A stretch of DNA of 64,000 bases. It comes from an uncultured Prevotella sp. Lineage in GTDB: Bacteria; Bacteroidota; Bacteroidia; Bacteroidales; Bacteroidaceae. The stretch spans positions 61,304-125,303 of the forward strand of contig CAMJBL010000003.1 in assembly GCA_946403845.1 (NCBI GenBank), in the 5' to 3' direction. Shown in pieces: positions 48,140 through 57,349 of the stretch (position 1 is its first letter; the number at the start of each line of letters is the position of its first letter). A program made the translations under genes and the position numbers. Below the pieces are notes generated by a model. The model worked only from the letters and a program-made list of their open reading frames with translations. It made no database searches and was not told where the DNA came from.

Positions 48140-48169
48140 GAAGTGAAAAGATAAAAGTGAAAAGTTATG
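48135..48169 (+). repeat. Heptanucleotide array running into the F2 start, cassette 2
   Basis: AGTGAGA, AGTGAAA, AGATAAA, AGTGAAA, AGTTATG: five 7-mers from the SusD stop (48137-48139) to the F2 ATG (48167-48169). Confidence 0.82.
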
Positions 48170-50245
48170 AGACGAAATAATATATTCAAAGGAATTCTGG
48201 GAGGGCTGCTGATAGCCATGCTGACCCCCCTCAATATACTGATGCTGAGCAGCTGCTCGGATGAGCCTGACAGCGAGTATTTCTACACCTTCACGGGTGA
48301 GATGATGAGCGACTGGCTTAAGAATCGTCCGGAATACAGCGAATTTACAGAGATTGTAGAAAGAGCCAACATGATGGATCTTCTGGCTACCTACGGCCAC
48401 TACACCTGCTTCGCGCCATCCAACGATGCCGTTGACGAATACCTGAAGGGTCGTGGCTTCAGCAGTGTTTCACAGTTGACCAATGAAGACTGCGACACCA
48501 TTGCCCGCACCCATCTGGTGTCCTATATGTACACAACTTTCGACATGATCGGCCACAAACTGCCAACCGTAAACATGCTGAACCGTTATCTGGCCACAGA
48601 ACCAGGTTTCGATAACGACAGCAACGCCGTCATCGTACTTGAGAATCTGGCCAAGATCAAATTCGACATGAAAGATGACTCGGTGGAGAACGGTATTGTA
48701 CAGCCCATTGACAAGGTAATCGAGAAATCGAACAGTTACATCACCGACCTGATGCGTGAGAATCCCAAAATCAGCACGTTCTACAACGCACTGATGGTGA
48801 CAGGTGTTATCAATGATGTACTGCAGGTTGAGGATGAGACTTATAATCCAAAGGACTACCCCAACTATTACGGCACCTCTGGCGACTATGAGACCAATGC
48901 CAAGAAGTACGAGGCACCTGCCACCAAGCGATATGGTTACACATTCTTCATTGAGCCCGACTCACTGTTAGAGGCGAAATACGGCATCAAGAGGGGCGAC
49001 ATGCGTGCACTCTATGACTTGGCTTGTTCCATCTATGATAAGGTCTATCCACAAGACGTGAACGCCCCCGGTCACAGCTATGAGAACCTGACAGACAGTG
49101 TCAATCCCCTGCGCCGCTTTGTACAGTACCATATCCTGAATAAGATTGCTGCCGGTGCCGATGACCTGACACCGCAGGAAATCACTAACAAGGCAAACTT
49201 TGAAGGTGCCATCGGTATTGATGAAACCCGTGTCAATCCTTGTGACTGGCATTATACCCTCCTGCCCCACAGAATGATCAAAGTAGACAAGATCACCATC
49301 AGCAAATACTTTGCAGGATGCAAGAGAAACCAGCGTTATATCAACCGTCGTTACGATGACAAGTTCACCATACTGGGCCAGCGCATTGAGCCTCTTGATG
49401 ATGAATACAAACACGATGGTATTAACGGCCATTACTTCTATGTTGACGACATTGTTGCCTTCGACCAGGATGTACAGGACAAGGTACAGAACCTGCGTAT
49501 CCGTATGGACTTCAATACGGTGTTCCCAGAATTTATCACCAACGGTCTTCGTATTTTAGGAAACCCCTGGAATGAAAACAGTAATGAAGAGAAAGACGGT
49601 CAGAACTGGTTGTTCCCGAAGGGTTATCTCGACGGTGTGACATTCACCAACTGTACGTTCGTATGGAGAAGACCTGGTTCGATGTTCGATATCTATATGT
49701 GGGATGAGTTCAACCTCTTAGGTAACTATGACTTCACCTTCCGTCTGCCGCCCGTGCCGTTTGACGGCGAATGGCAGGTACGTCTGGGCTTCACAGCTCA
49801 GGATTCCCGCGGCGTTGCCCAGATCTACGTGGACGGTGTACCACAAGGCATCCCCTTGGACATGACCAAGAGAATCAATTCGGAAGCCTATATTGGTGAT
49901 GACTTTATCAGTGACATCGATAATTACGATGCTCAGTCAGTTGAGGAAAAGGCTGAATATTATAAGGCTTTGAAGAACCTCGGTGCCTATCCTCATCCGC
50001 GCTCTATGTACTGTAACAACGGTGGATCGGGCAGCAGAGGTTGGAACATCGTTTACGATATCGGTATCCGCAAGATCATCAGCCAGACCTACCTTGACTG
50101 TAACAAGGACCACTTCATGAGAATCCGTGTGGCTTCCGACGGTAAGCAAGGTAACAACAACGAGTTCGCACTCGACTTCCTGGAGCTGGTACCGAAGAGC
50201 GTCTTCGGCTCTGACGGTGACGGCGAGATGGAGGATGACCTCTAA
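48167..50245 (+). CDS. Fasciclin-domain surface lipoprotein F2, cassette copy 2
   Basis: 692 residues; lipobox LSSC with Cys30 and SDEPDSEYFYTFTGEM. FAS1 unit 1 contains HYTCFAPSNDAVDEYL; unit 2 ends NGHYFYVDDIVAF. The C-terminal beta domain keeps YLDGVTFTN, EWQVRLGFTAQ and the near-invariant VAQIYVDGVPQGIPLDM, and the protein ends DGEMEDDL. The C-terminal third is more conserved between copies than the FAS1 units, which suggests a common ligand for that domain and more variable ligands for the FAS1 part. Confidence 0.82.
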   Translation: MRRNNIFKGILGGLLIAMLTPLNILMLSSCSDEPDSEYFYTFTGEMMSDWLKNRPEYSEFTEIVERANMMDLLATYGHYTCFAPSNDAVDEYLKGRGFSSVSQLTNEDCDTIARTHLVSYMYTTFDMIGHKLPTVNMLNRYLATEPGFDNDSNAVIVLENLAKIKFDMKDDSVENGIVQPIDKVIEKSNSYITDLMRENPKISTFYNALMVTGVINDVLQVEDETYNPKDYPNYYGTSGDYETNAKKYEAPATKRYGYTFFIEPDSLLEAKYGIKRGDMRALYDLACSIYDKVYPQDVNAPGHSYENLTDSVNPLRRFVQYHILNKIAAGADDLTPQEITNKANFEGAIGIDETRVNPCDWHYTLLPHRMIKVDKITISKYFAGCKRNQRYINRRYDDKFTILGQRIEPLDDEYKHDGINGHYFYVDDIVAFDQDVQDKVQNLRIRMDFNTVFPEFITNGLRILGNPWNENSNEEKDGQNWLFPKGYLDGVTFTNCTFVWRRPGSMFDIYMWDEFNLLGNYDFTFRLPPVPFDGEWQVRLGFTAQDSRGVAQIYVDGVPQGIPLDMTKRINSEAYIGDDFISDIDNYDAQSVEEKAEYYKALKNLGAYPHPRSMYCNNGGSGSRGWNIVYDIGIRKIISQTYLDCNKDHFMRIRVASDGKQGNNNEFALDFLELVPKSVFGSDGDGEMEDDL

Positions 50246-50247
50246 GA

Positions 50248-50289
50248 AGTGAATAGTGAAAAGTGAAAAGTGAAAAGTTTAAAGTTATG
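50248..50289 (+). repeat. Heptanucleotide array running into the F3 start, cassette 2
   Basis: AGTGAAT, three AGTGAAA, AGTTTAA, AGTTATG; ATG at 50287-50289. Together with the end of F2 it is identical over 47 bp to the matching junction of cassette 1. Confidence 0.9.
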
Positions 50290-52104
50290 ACAACTAAACA
50301 TTTATATAATAAGGTGATAGGGCTCGCACTCGTAGCCCTCACCTTCATGGCCTGTTCCGACACCTGGGATGAACACTATGACAAAAAGGGTGAAGGCACA
50401 AACGATGCAACGCTTTGGCAGGCCATTTCACAGGACGGCAACCTGAGCAACTTTGCGAAGGTTGTCCAGGCCTGCGGCTACGACAAGGCCTTAAACAGCA
50501 GCCAGGTATTTACAGTTTTCGCGCCCACCAACGACCAATTCTCTGCCCAGGAGGCCGAAGTACTCATCGCCGGCTATAACGCAGAAAAAGGCAAGGTGAA
50601 TGACGACGACAATACGGTTATCAAGGAGTTTATACAGAACCACATTGCGATGTACACCCACTCTGTGGCGCCTACAAGCAATGATTCGTTGGTGCTCATG
50701 AACGGTAAGAAGACCCTTCTTACAGCCAGTTCATTCGGTAACAATCAGATTCTGACAAACAACCAGCATTACAACAATGGTGTTCTGTTCACGATTCAGG
50801 GAAAAGCACAGTATTTCCCAACGGTGTTCGAATACCTGCGCAAGGATGCTGACCTTGACAGTATCGCCAGTTTCTTCTATAACGACCACTTCTATCGCAT
50901 GGAATTTGTGCCCGAGCGAAGTGTTGCAGGTGGTCTGGAGAACGGTAAGACTGTTTATCTCGACTCCGTCTTCGTTCAGCAGAACGACCTTTGGGACTAC
51001 CTCTGGGCCTATACGAACGAAGAGGACAGTACCTACTGGCAGGTTGTTCCTACCAATCAGGTATGGAAGCAACTGATCGAGGAGTACGAGCCCTACTTCA
51101 ACTATGATAAGAACGTACCCTTCCGCGACTCGATGGCTTACACGCTGCCGCGTCTGGCAATTGTCGATGGTACGACCTTCAGCCGTACGCTGAACCCCGA
51201 TACCCATCTGACGGATTCAGCTCTGTCGACCAGTGCCGCAGAGAGATACACGTACCGCGAATCCTACTGGGGCCATAATAACCTCCATTACTACCAATTT
51301 GGCAGTAAGCCGGCTACCAATACCCAGAAGCCCTACTCGCCCACTGGTATTTTCTCAGATACAGAAGACATTGTCTGTTCCAACGGATTGGTCAAGAAGA
51401 CCAACAATTGGAAGATCAACAAGCTGAACACCTTCTACCAGTGGATTATCGTCGAAGCTGAGGAAGGTAATTCAGTCAAGGAAGTCAGTAAGCAGGAGAA
51501 CAGCACAACCCACGATCTGGAGCCCACCATCAAGGGCCTCGTCCGTAGAGTGATGAGCGACAACGATTTCAGTGGAAAAGTGTGGAGCAATGCTTACATG
51601 GAATTCCAACAGCAGAAGACCACGGTCAATCATACCGTTACATTCAACATCCGTAACGTGCTTTCTAACATTCCTTACGACATCTATTTGGTGACGGCTC
51701 CTGCCTATGCCTTCAATGAAGACGCCACAGAAGCAGAGCGCATCCCGTGTAAGATGAAGTGTTCTATCAATTTCCACAATCAGGAAGGCGAGACTCAGAC
51801 AGAAGTCCTTCAGTCGAGCATCTCAAACAATCCGGATATCGTGGACTATCTCCTTCTGTCTGATCCCGAAAAAGGATTTACGTTCCCGACAGCTACGTTC
51901 GGTCTGACCGAGTCAGAGCCACAGATTACACTGACCGTTGAGACCAAGGTGTCAAGTTCAGAATTGCGCCAGAAGAAATTCGACCGTACCATGCGTATCG
52001 ACTGTATCATGCTTGTACCGCACGGCATCTCGAATGTTAACGAGGAGCGCTTTGAGATTGCACCCCATGGTGACGGAGATGTCTTCCAATGGCTGAAGTA
52101 CTAA
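50287..52104 (+). CDS. Fasciclin-domain surface lipoprotein F3, cassette copy 2
   Basis: 605 residues from ATG 50287 (GTG 50263 is inside the array). Lipobox FMAC, Cys23, then SDTWDEH. FAS1 motif VFTVFAPTNDQF; second unit with YWQVVPTNQVWKQL. C-terminal region ends MRIDCIMLVPHG and then about 20 extra residues (ISNVNEERF...) absent from copy 1. The first 24 residues (MTTKHLYNKVIGL...) are nearly the same as copy 1 at DNA level. Confidence 0.85.
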   Translation: MTTKHLYNKVIGLALVALTFMACSDTWDEHYDKKGEGTNDATLWQAISQDGNLSNFAKVVQACGYDKALNSSQVFTVFAPTNDQFSAQEAEVLIAGYNAEKGKVNDDDNTVIKEFIQNHIAMYTHSVAPTSNDSLVLMNGKKTLLTASSFGNNQILTNNQHYNNGVLFTIQGKAQYFPTVFEYLRKDADLDSIASFFYNDHFYRMEFVPERSVAGGLENGKTVYLDSVFVQQNDLWDYLWAYTNEEDSTYWQVVPTNQVWKQLIEEYEPYFNYDKNVPFRDSMAYTLPRLAIVDGTTFSRTLNPDTHLTDSALSTSAAERYTYRESYWGHNNLHYYQFGSKPATNTQKPYSPTGIFSDTEDIVCSNGLVKKTNNWKINKLNTFYQWIIVEAEEGNSVKEVSKQENSTTHDLEPTIKGLVRRVMSDNDFSGKVWSNAYMEFQQQKTTVNHTVTFNIRNVLSNIPYDIYLVTAPAYAFNEDATEAERIPCKMKCSINFHNQEGETQTEVLQSSISNNPDIVDYLLLSDPEKGFTFPTATFGLTESEPQITLTVETKVSSSELRQKKFDRTMRIDCIMLVPHGISNVNEERFEIAPHGDGDVFQWLKY

Positions 52105-52135
52105 TAATTAGTTATGAATTAAGAACTGTAAGGTT

Positions 52136-55100
52136 ATGAAGAAATATATTTTATTTGGACTTACACTGCTGATGGCCTTTCCTTTAAGTGTTGTGGCCCA
52201 GGACGATGATTTCGAGGAAGAAGACCTCATCGAGACCATTGCCCGCAAACTGACACCGAAGCAGAAGCAGTACCCCACCCGAGTGATTAGCGGTCGCGTC
52301 GTGAACGCCACCACGGGACTGCCCATAGCCGGTACCATTGTCAGCGCTGACGATGTGGAAGGTTATAGCACCCTGACTGAAGAAGACGGTACCTTTAAAT
52401 TGAAAGTACCCACATTTACCACCTCGGTGTATGTCAACATGCCCGATTTCAATCCGGTACGCCTGGGTCTGCAGGCCACCGAACAGCAACAGGTGGTGAA
52501 GCTCTTCCCCCAGACCTTCTCAAAAGAGTATGAGAAAACCATCAACGTGCGCAGCGACTATTCGACCAGCGACTTCGCCTACACCAACTCGGTGAACATC
52601 AAGGATGAAGTACAGAAATATCTGGGTGCACAGGCCTACACCATTTCCCGCAACGGTACCCCTGGTATCGGCAACGTGATGTTCGTACAAGGCCTCAACT
52701 CACTCAATGTGAACGCCCAGCCGTTAGTTATTGTCGACGATGTGATCATCGACCAGCAGTATGGTCGTACCATGCTCCATGAAGGCTTCTTCAATGACAT
52801 CCTGTCGACGATTAATCCTGCCGACATTGAGAAGGTGACCGTGATGCGTAACGGTACTGCCCTTTACGGTGCCAAGGGTGCCAACGGTGTGATTATCATC
52901 CAAACGCACCGCAGCAAGTCGATGGCAACCCGTATCACGGCCCACGCCTCTGCCGGTGTGGTACTCGAGCCGAAATTCCTCTCTGTGATGGATGCAGAAC
53001 AGTACCGTAGTTATACGTCTGAGTTGCTGAAGACCACCAACACCCGCAACCGTACGTTCAAGTTCCTGAAAGAGGATCCTGACTACTATTATTACACCCA
53101 GTACCACCAGAATACCGACTGGAAGGATCTCGTGTACCACACGGCCATGACCCAGAACTATGGTATCAATGTGGAAGGCGGTGACGCTGTGGCTAACTAC
53201 AGCCTCTCTGTGGGTTATGTCAACCACCAGAGCACACTGAAGTACAATGACATGGACCGTCTGAACATCCGCTTCAATACGGATATCGCGTTCAATGAGC
53301 GTTTCTCCATCCGTTTCGATGCTTCGTTTGGTAATATTACCCGTGACATCCGTAACGACGGCGCTCCTGCCAGTTATGACGAGGGTACACCCACTGCACC
53401 CGGCTTCCTGGCCTACGCCAAGAGCCCATTCATGAGTCCCTACAGCTACGGTATGGGCCGTCTCTCCGACTCTCACTTCGATATCGACGAGGAGAACTAC
53501 CTCACTGAGGCTTTGGCCAACTATAAGAACTATAACTGGCAGTTGGGTAACCCTGCCGCCATCAACGAATATGGCGAGGGCGAGCGCAAGAACCGTATGG
53601 AGAACTCCATGCTCAACCTGACCGTGACACCGAAGTTCCGATTGACCCGTAACCTCACCTTGTCGGAGCACTTCAGCTATAACCTGGTGAATACGAACGA
53701 GGTGTTCTATATCCCCGTAAACGGAACGCCCAGCTATTATGTAAGCAGTATCGGTGATTATCGTGACAATGAGGTACGTTCGCTGGCATCAAAGCAGAAT
53801 TCCGTCATGAGCGACACCCGTCTGGACTGGAGCAACCGCTACAACGCCCACTTCATCCATCTCTTCGGTGGTGCCCGTATCAATTGGGAGAGCTATTCCA
53901 TGAACTCGCTGCTCGGTTACAATACCGGTAACGATAAGCAGCCATTCCTGAAAAAGGAGTTGGCCAATACCAACGACTACGGTTCCAGCGATAACTGGAA
54001 TTCTCTGGCATGGTATGCACAGGCTGAATACAACTATCTGGGCCGTTACTTCCTACAGGCCAACCTGACGGTAGAAGGCTCTTCACGTTTCGGTAGCGAC
54101 GGTGGTGACCTCCGCGCCTTCGACGCCGCCTGGGGTATCTTCCCCGGTGTACAGGCATCATGGGTGATCAGCAACGAGCCTTGGATGGCTAAGATCAAGC
54201 CCATCAACTACCTGCGCCTGACGGCCGGCTATGATGTCAGCGGTAACGACGACATCGACTACTATGCAGCTCGCAGTTACTTCAGTTCTGCACAATTCCT
54301 GGAAACGATTGCCGGACTGAGTTTCGCCAGCATCGGTAATACGAAGATCCAGTGGGAGACCACCCGTCGTATCAACGTCGGACTGGAGACCAACCTCTTC
54401 AACAACCGTTTGAATCTGAGTGCCAACTTCTTCACTTCAAAGACCGACAACCTGCTGACCCGCCAGTCATTAGGATTCCTCAGCGGTCTGAATGAGAACT
54501 GGACCAACGACGGTGAACTGAAGAACAACGGTTTCGACGTCAGTGCAGCCGTGAAGGCCATCGCCCTGAAAGACTTCCAGTGGGAGGTCGGTGCCAGCAT
54601 TGGTCACTACAAGAACGAGATTACACGCCTGGCAGAAGGTCGCAGTTTCGTTGACACCGATGTTTACGGTGCCACCATCCGTACGCAAGTAGGACAGGCT
54701 GCCAACCAATTCTATGGCTACCGTTCACTGGGTGTCTTCGCCACAACGGCTGAGGCAGAGGCCGCCGGTCTTTATGTCCTCGGTGAGAATGGTATCGACA
54801 AGAACTACTTCAAGGCTGGTGATATTCATTTCGCCGACCTCAACGGAGACCACCAGATTACCGAGGCCGACCGTGAGTTTATTGGTGATCCCAACCCCGA
54901 TATCTACGGTAACATCTTTACAACCCTGTCGTATAAGCGTCTGAAGCTGGATCTGCGATTCAATTATTCTTATGGCAATGATGTCTACAACTACCAGCGT
55001 TCACAGTTGGAGAGCGGTTCTCGCTTCATGAACCAGACAACAGCTCTCTTGCGTCGTTGGCAGGTAGAAGGTCAGCAGACCGATATCCCACAGCTTTCCT

Positions 55101-55384
55101 TCCAGGATCCGATGGGTAACTCACGTTTCAGCAACCGCTGGATTGAGGACGGCAGCTATCTGCGTCTGAAGACTGTCACCCTGAGCTACGACCTGCCGAT
55201 GAACAACGAGTACATCCAGGGATTCCAATTCTGGATTCAGGCAAACAACGTGTTCACACTGACCAAGTATCTCGGCAGCGATCCTGAGTTCACCATGACC
55301 TCGAACGTCATCGGACAAGGTATCGACCTTGGACAGCTCAGCCAGAGCCGTTCGATTGTTGCCGGTATCAAGATTAAGCTGTAA
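52136..55384 (+). CDS. SusC/RagA-family TonB-dependent transporter, cassette copy 2, second SusC
   Basis: 1082 residues with an ordinary signal peptide (MKKYILFGLTLLMAFPLSVVAQ), in contrast to the extended N-terminus of copy 1. Acidic DDDFEEEDLIE, regulatory-like domain (VISGRVVNATTGLPIAGTIV), plug with LNVNAQPLVIVDDVIIDQQYG and VMRNGTALYGAKGANGVIII, barrel ending SRSIVAGIKIKL. The 31-bp spacer from F3 carries no clear tandem repeat. Confidence 0.96.
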   Translation: MKKYILFGLTLLMAFPLSVVAQDDDFEEEDLIETIARKLTPKQKQYPTRVISGRVVNATTGLPIAGTIVSADDVEGYSTLTEEDGTFKLKVPTFTTSVYVNMPDFNPVRLGLQATEQQQVVKLFPQTFSKEYEKTINVRSDYSTSDFAYTNSVNIKDEVQKYLGAQAYTISRNGTPGIGNVMFVQGLNSLNVNAQPLVIVDDVIIDQQYGRTMLHEGFFNDILSTINPADIEKVTVMRNGTALYGAKGANGVIIIQTHRSKSMATRITAHASAGVVLEPKFLSVMDAEQYRSYTSELLKTTNTRNRTFKFLKEDPDYYYYTQYHQNTDWKDLVYHTAMTQNYGINVEGGDAVANYSLSVGYVNHQSTLKYNDMDRLNIRFNTDIAFNERFSIRFDASFGNITRDIRNDGAPASYDEGTPTAPGFLAYAKSPFMSPYSYGMGRLSDSHFDIDEENYLTEALANYKNYNWQLGNPAAINEYGEGERKNRMENSMLNLTVTPKFRLTRNLTLSEHFSYNLVNTNEVFYIPVNGTPSYYVSSIGDYRDNEVRSLASKQNSVMSDTRLDWSNRYNAHFIHLFGGARINWESYSMNSLLGYNTGNDKQPFLKKELANTNDYGSSDNWNSLAWYAQAEYNYLGRYFLQANLTVEGSSRFGSDGGDLRAFDAAWGIFPGVQASWVISNEPWMAKIKPINYLRLTAGYDVSGNDDIDYYAARSYFSSAQFLETIAGLSFASIGNTKIQWETTRRINVGLETNLFNNRLNLSANFFTSKTDNLLTRQSLGFLSGLNENWTNDGELKNNGFDVSAAVKAIALKDFQWEVGASIGHYKNEITRLAEGRSFVDTDVYGATIRTQVGQAANQFYGYRSLGVFATTAEAEAAGLYVLGENGIDKNYFKAGDIHFADLNGDHQITEADREFIGDPNPDIYGNIFTTLSYKRLKLDLRFNYSYGNDVYNYQRSQLESGSRFMNQTTALLRRWQVEGQQTDIPQLSFQDPMGNSRFSNRWIEDGSYLRLKTVTLSYDLPMNNEYIQGFQFWIQANNVFTLTKYLGSDPEFTMTSNVIGQGIDLGQLSQSRSIVAGIKIKL

Positions 55385-55425
55385 GTTTATGGTTTATAGT
55401 TTATAGTTTATAGTTTAAAGGATAA
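55384..55425 (+). repeat. Heptanucleotide array before the second SusD, cassette 2
   Basis: AGTTTAT, GGTTTAT, AGTTTAT, AGTTTAT, AGTTTAA, AGGATAA directly follow the SusC stop (55382-55384) and end 5 bp before ATG 55431. Confidence 0.85.
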
Positions 55426-55430
55426 AGTAT

Positions 55431-57308
55431 ATGATTACCAAGATATATAAATTCATTTTCGCAGTTCTTGCGATTGGTGGTATGACATCCTGCTCTGATT
55501 TCTTCAATCAGGAGTCTGAGCACGTTGTCTTCACAGACCAAGACCACCTGAATAATGCCACCGACTCTATCTACAGCGTCATCGGCATTCTCAACAAGCT
55601 GCAGACCATTGGCGACCGCACCATCCTTCTCGGAGAGGTGCGCGGCGACCTGGTCGATCTCACGACTGACGCAAACAGCGACCTTCGCGACATGTTCCTC
55701 TTTGACATGGGTGATGACAACCGCTACAACCGTCCCATCGATTACTATGCCGTCATCAACAACTGTAACTACTTCATCGCGAAGGCTGACACGGCTCTAA
55801 AGAACAACCGTAATGACTATATCTTCATGAAGGAATTTGCCGCCGTGAAAGCTATCCGTGCCTGGACCTACCTCCAGCTGGTGCTGAACTACGGTTCTGT
55901 GCCTTTCGTGACGGAGCCTATTATTACCAAGTTAGAGGCTGAGAAAGACTACCCGAGATATGACCTTCAGGCTATCTGCGAGTATTTCATCAACGACCTG
56001 ATGCCGCTGACTGACCGCTGGGCCGATGAGTACCCCGGCTACGGTAACATCAGAAGTCTCAGAGACGGTGCTTCCAGACTGCTCTTCTTCCCGATCAACG
56101 TTGTTTTGGGTGACCTGAACCTTTGGCTGGCCACTATCACCGGTAGCCAGAGCACCTATCGTGAGGCTGCCATGCGTTATTACAAATACATCTCGCAGCG
56201 CAATGGTGACAACTCGGCCTACCCCGTTGGTATGTCTTATTTAATGTGGACACCCGGAAGAACGCCAGGAATCTCCAGAACTGGTACAAACGTTGCACCC
56301 TGGTATTCTGATGACGATTACTATGGATCAGACTCGGAACTCATTACCATCATCGCCGGTGACTCTATCCGCTCAGAAGGTAACTACAGCGAACTGCGCA
56401 ACCTGTTCTATTCGCGTTATGATAACGACTACCACGTGAGCATTGTACCTTCGAACGCTATGTTTGAATTGTCAGAAAGTCAGGTTAACTGCTGTCTGGA
56501 AACCAATGGAATCAGCTTCTCGTATGCGCCCCAAGACCTGACAGAGCACATGGCAGGCGACCTGCGTCTCTCTTATTATTATAGTTATGGTTATGGCACC
56601 AACACGGTGACCGGTGAGCGTTTCGACGTTTCCTATATCGATAAGCAGAACTTCCAGAACATCCATATCTATCGTCGTTCAATGCTCTATCTGCGCTTGG
56701 CAGAAGCCCTCAACGGCGCCGGCCTCCCCCGTGCAGCCTTCAGTATTCTGTCGACAGGTCTTAACAACGAAATCTATCGTGAGGATGTCTATCCCTACTG
56801 CTCTCAGAGCGACTCTTTGTGGGTTAGCCAGCTCGACTTCCCCGAGTCACGTTATGGTATTGTAACAGCGCAGTATATTACATCTACCACTAGTGGTTCG
56901 ACTGGTGTTTACAACACCATAGGTATCCACACCCATGGCTCTGGTTGGACGCCGTACAACGAGTACTATCGTTTGCCAGAGGCTGAACCCATACCAGTGT
57001 TAGATGAAAATGGCGAACCCATTGAAGGCGCATTTATTCTTCAGAAGGACACGCCCGAACTGATTGCGAAGCAGAAGGCAGTCGTCGACAGTCTGCTGCT
57101 GAATGAGGACGCTCTGGAACTGGCCTACGAAGGCACGCGTTTCTACGACATCATGCGTTTTGCTTTCCGCCAGCCAAATCCGGAACAGTTCCTTGCCGAG
57201 AAGGTGGCTGCCCGTCGTGGTAAGAACAACATCGATGAAGGACTCAAGAGCCGTCTGATGGATAGAAAGAACTGGTATCTGAAATGGAATGGTCAGATCG
57301 GTTTCTAA
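55431..57308 (+). CDS. SusD/RagB-family surface lipoprotein, cassette copy 2, second SusD
   Basis: 625 residues; lipobox MTSC, Cys21, then SDFFNQESE. DHLNNATDSIYSVIGILNKLQ, AVKAIRAWTYLQLVLNYG and LELAYEGTRFYDIMRFAFR match copy 1. An insertion near 520-545 (EPIPVLDENGEPIEGAFILQKD) is absent from copy 1. N-terminus MITKIYKF is the same start sequence found in front of the unrelated second SusC of cassette 1. Last gene before a strong terminator. Confidence 0.95.
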   Translation: MITKIYKFIFAVLAIGGMTSCSDFFNQESEHVVFTDQDHLNNATDSIYSVIGILNKLQTIGDRTILLGEVRGDLVDLTTDANSDLRDMFLFDMGDDNRYNRPIDYYAVINNCNYFIAKADTALKNNRNDYIFMKEFAAVKAIRAWTYLQLVLNYGSVPFVTEPIITKLEAEKDYPRYDLQAICEYFINDLMPLTDRWADEYPGYGNIRSLRDGASRLLFFPINVVLGDLNLWLATITGSQSTYREAAMRYYKYISQRNGDNSAYPVGMSYLMWTPGRTPGISRTGTNVAPWYSDDDYYGSDSELITIIAGDSIRSEGNYSELRNLFYSRYDNDYHVSIVPSNAMFELSESQVNCCLETNGISFSYAPQDLTEHMAGDLRLSYYYSYGYGTNTVTGERFDVSYIDKQNFQNIHIYRRSMLYLRLAEALNGAGLPRAAFSILSTGLNNEIYREDVYPYCSQSDSLWVSQLDFPESRYGIVTAQYITSTTSGSTGVYNTIGIHTHGSGWTPYNEYYRLPEAEPIPVLDENGEPIEGAFILQKDTPELIAKQKAVVDSLLLNEDALELAYEGTRFYDIMRFAFRQPNPEQFLAEKVAARRGKNNIDEGLKSRLMDRKNWYLKWNGQIGF

Positions 57309-57319
57309 ACTAAGAAATG

Positions 57320-57349
57320 AAAAAGCCCTCGAAATTTCGAGGGCTTTTT
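57320..57349. terminator. Bidirectional terminator, 30-bp perfect palindrome
   Basis: Palindrome centred at 57334/57335 with GAGGGC in the stem, a poly-A arm and a poly-T arm, so it works in both directions. It ends cassette 2 on the plus strand, and its last base adjoins the stop codon of the kinase gene on the minus strand. Confidence 0.92.

Noticed and set aside
23998..50265. GTG and TTG starts for F3 (23998, 50263), SusC-2 (25807), F2 (21869), SusD-1 (20011) and the 1242-residue protein (5741).
   Set aside because: They lie upstream of in-frame ATGs, most of them inside tandem arrays, and would add repeat-encoded residues in front of the signal peptides.
13955..57308. Integrative element or transposon boundaries around the locus.
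   Set aside because: No integrase, transposase, tRNA att site or long terminal repeats were seen at either edge; the duplication is best described as gene-cassette duplication.
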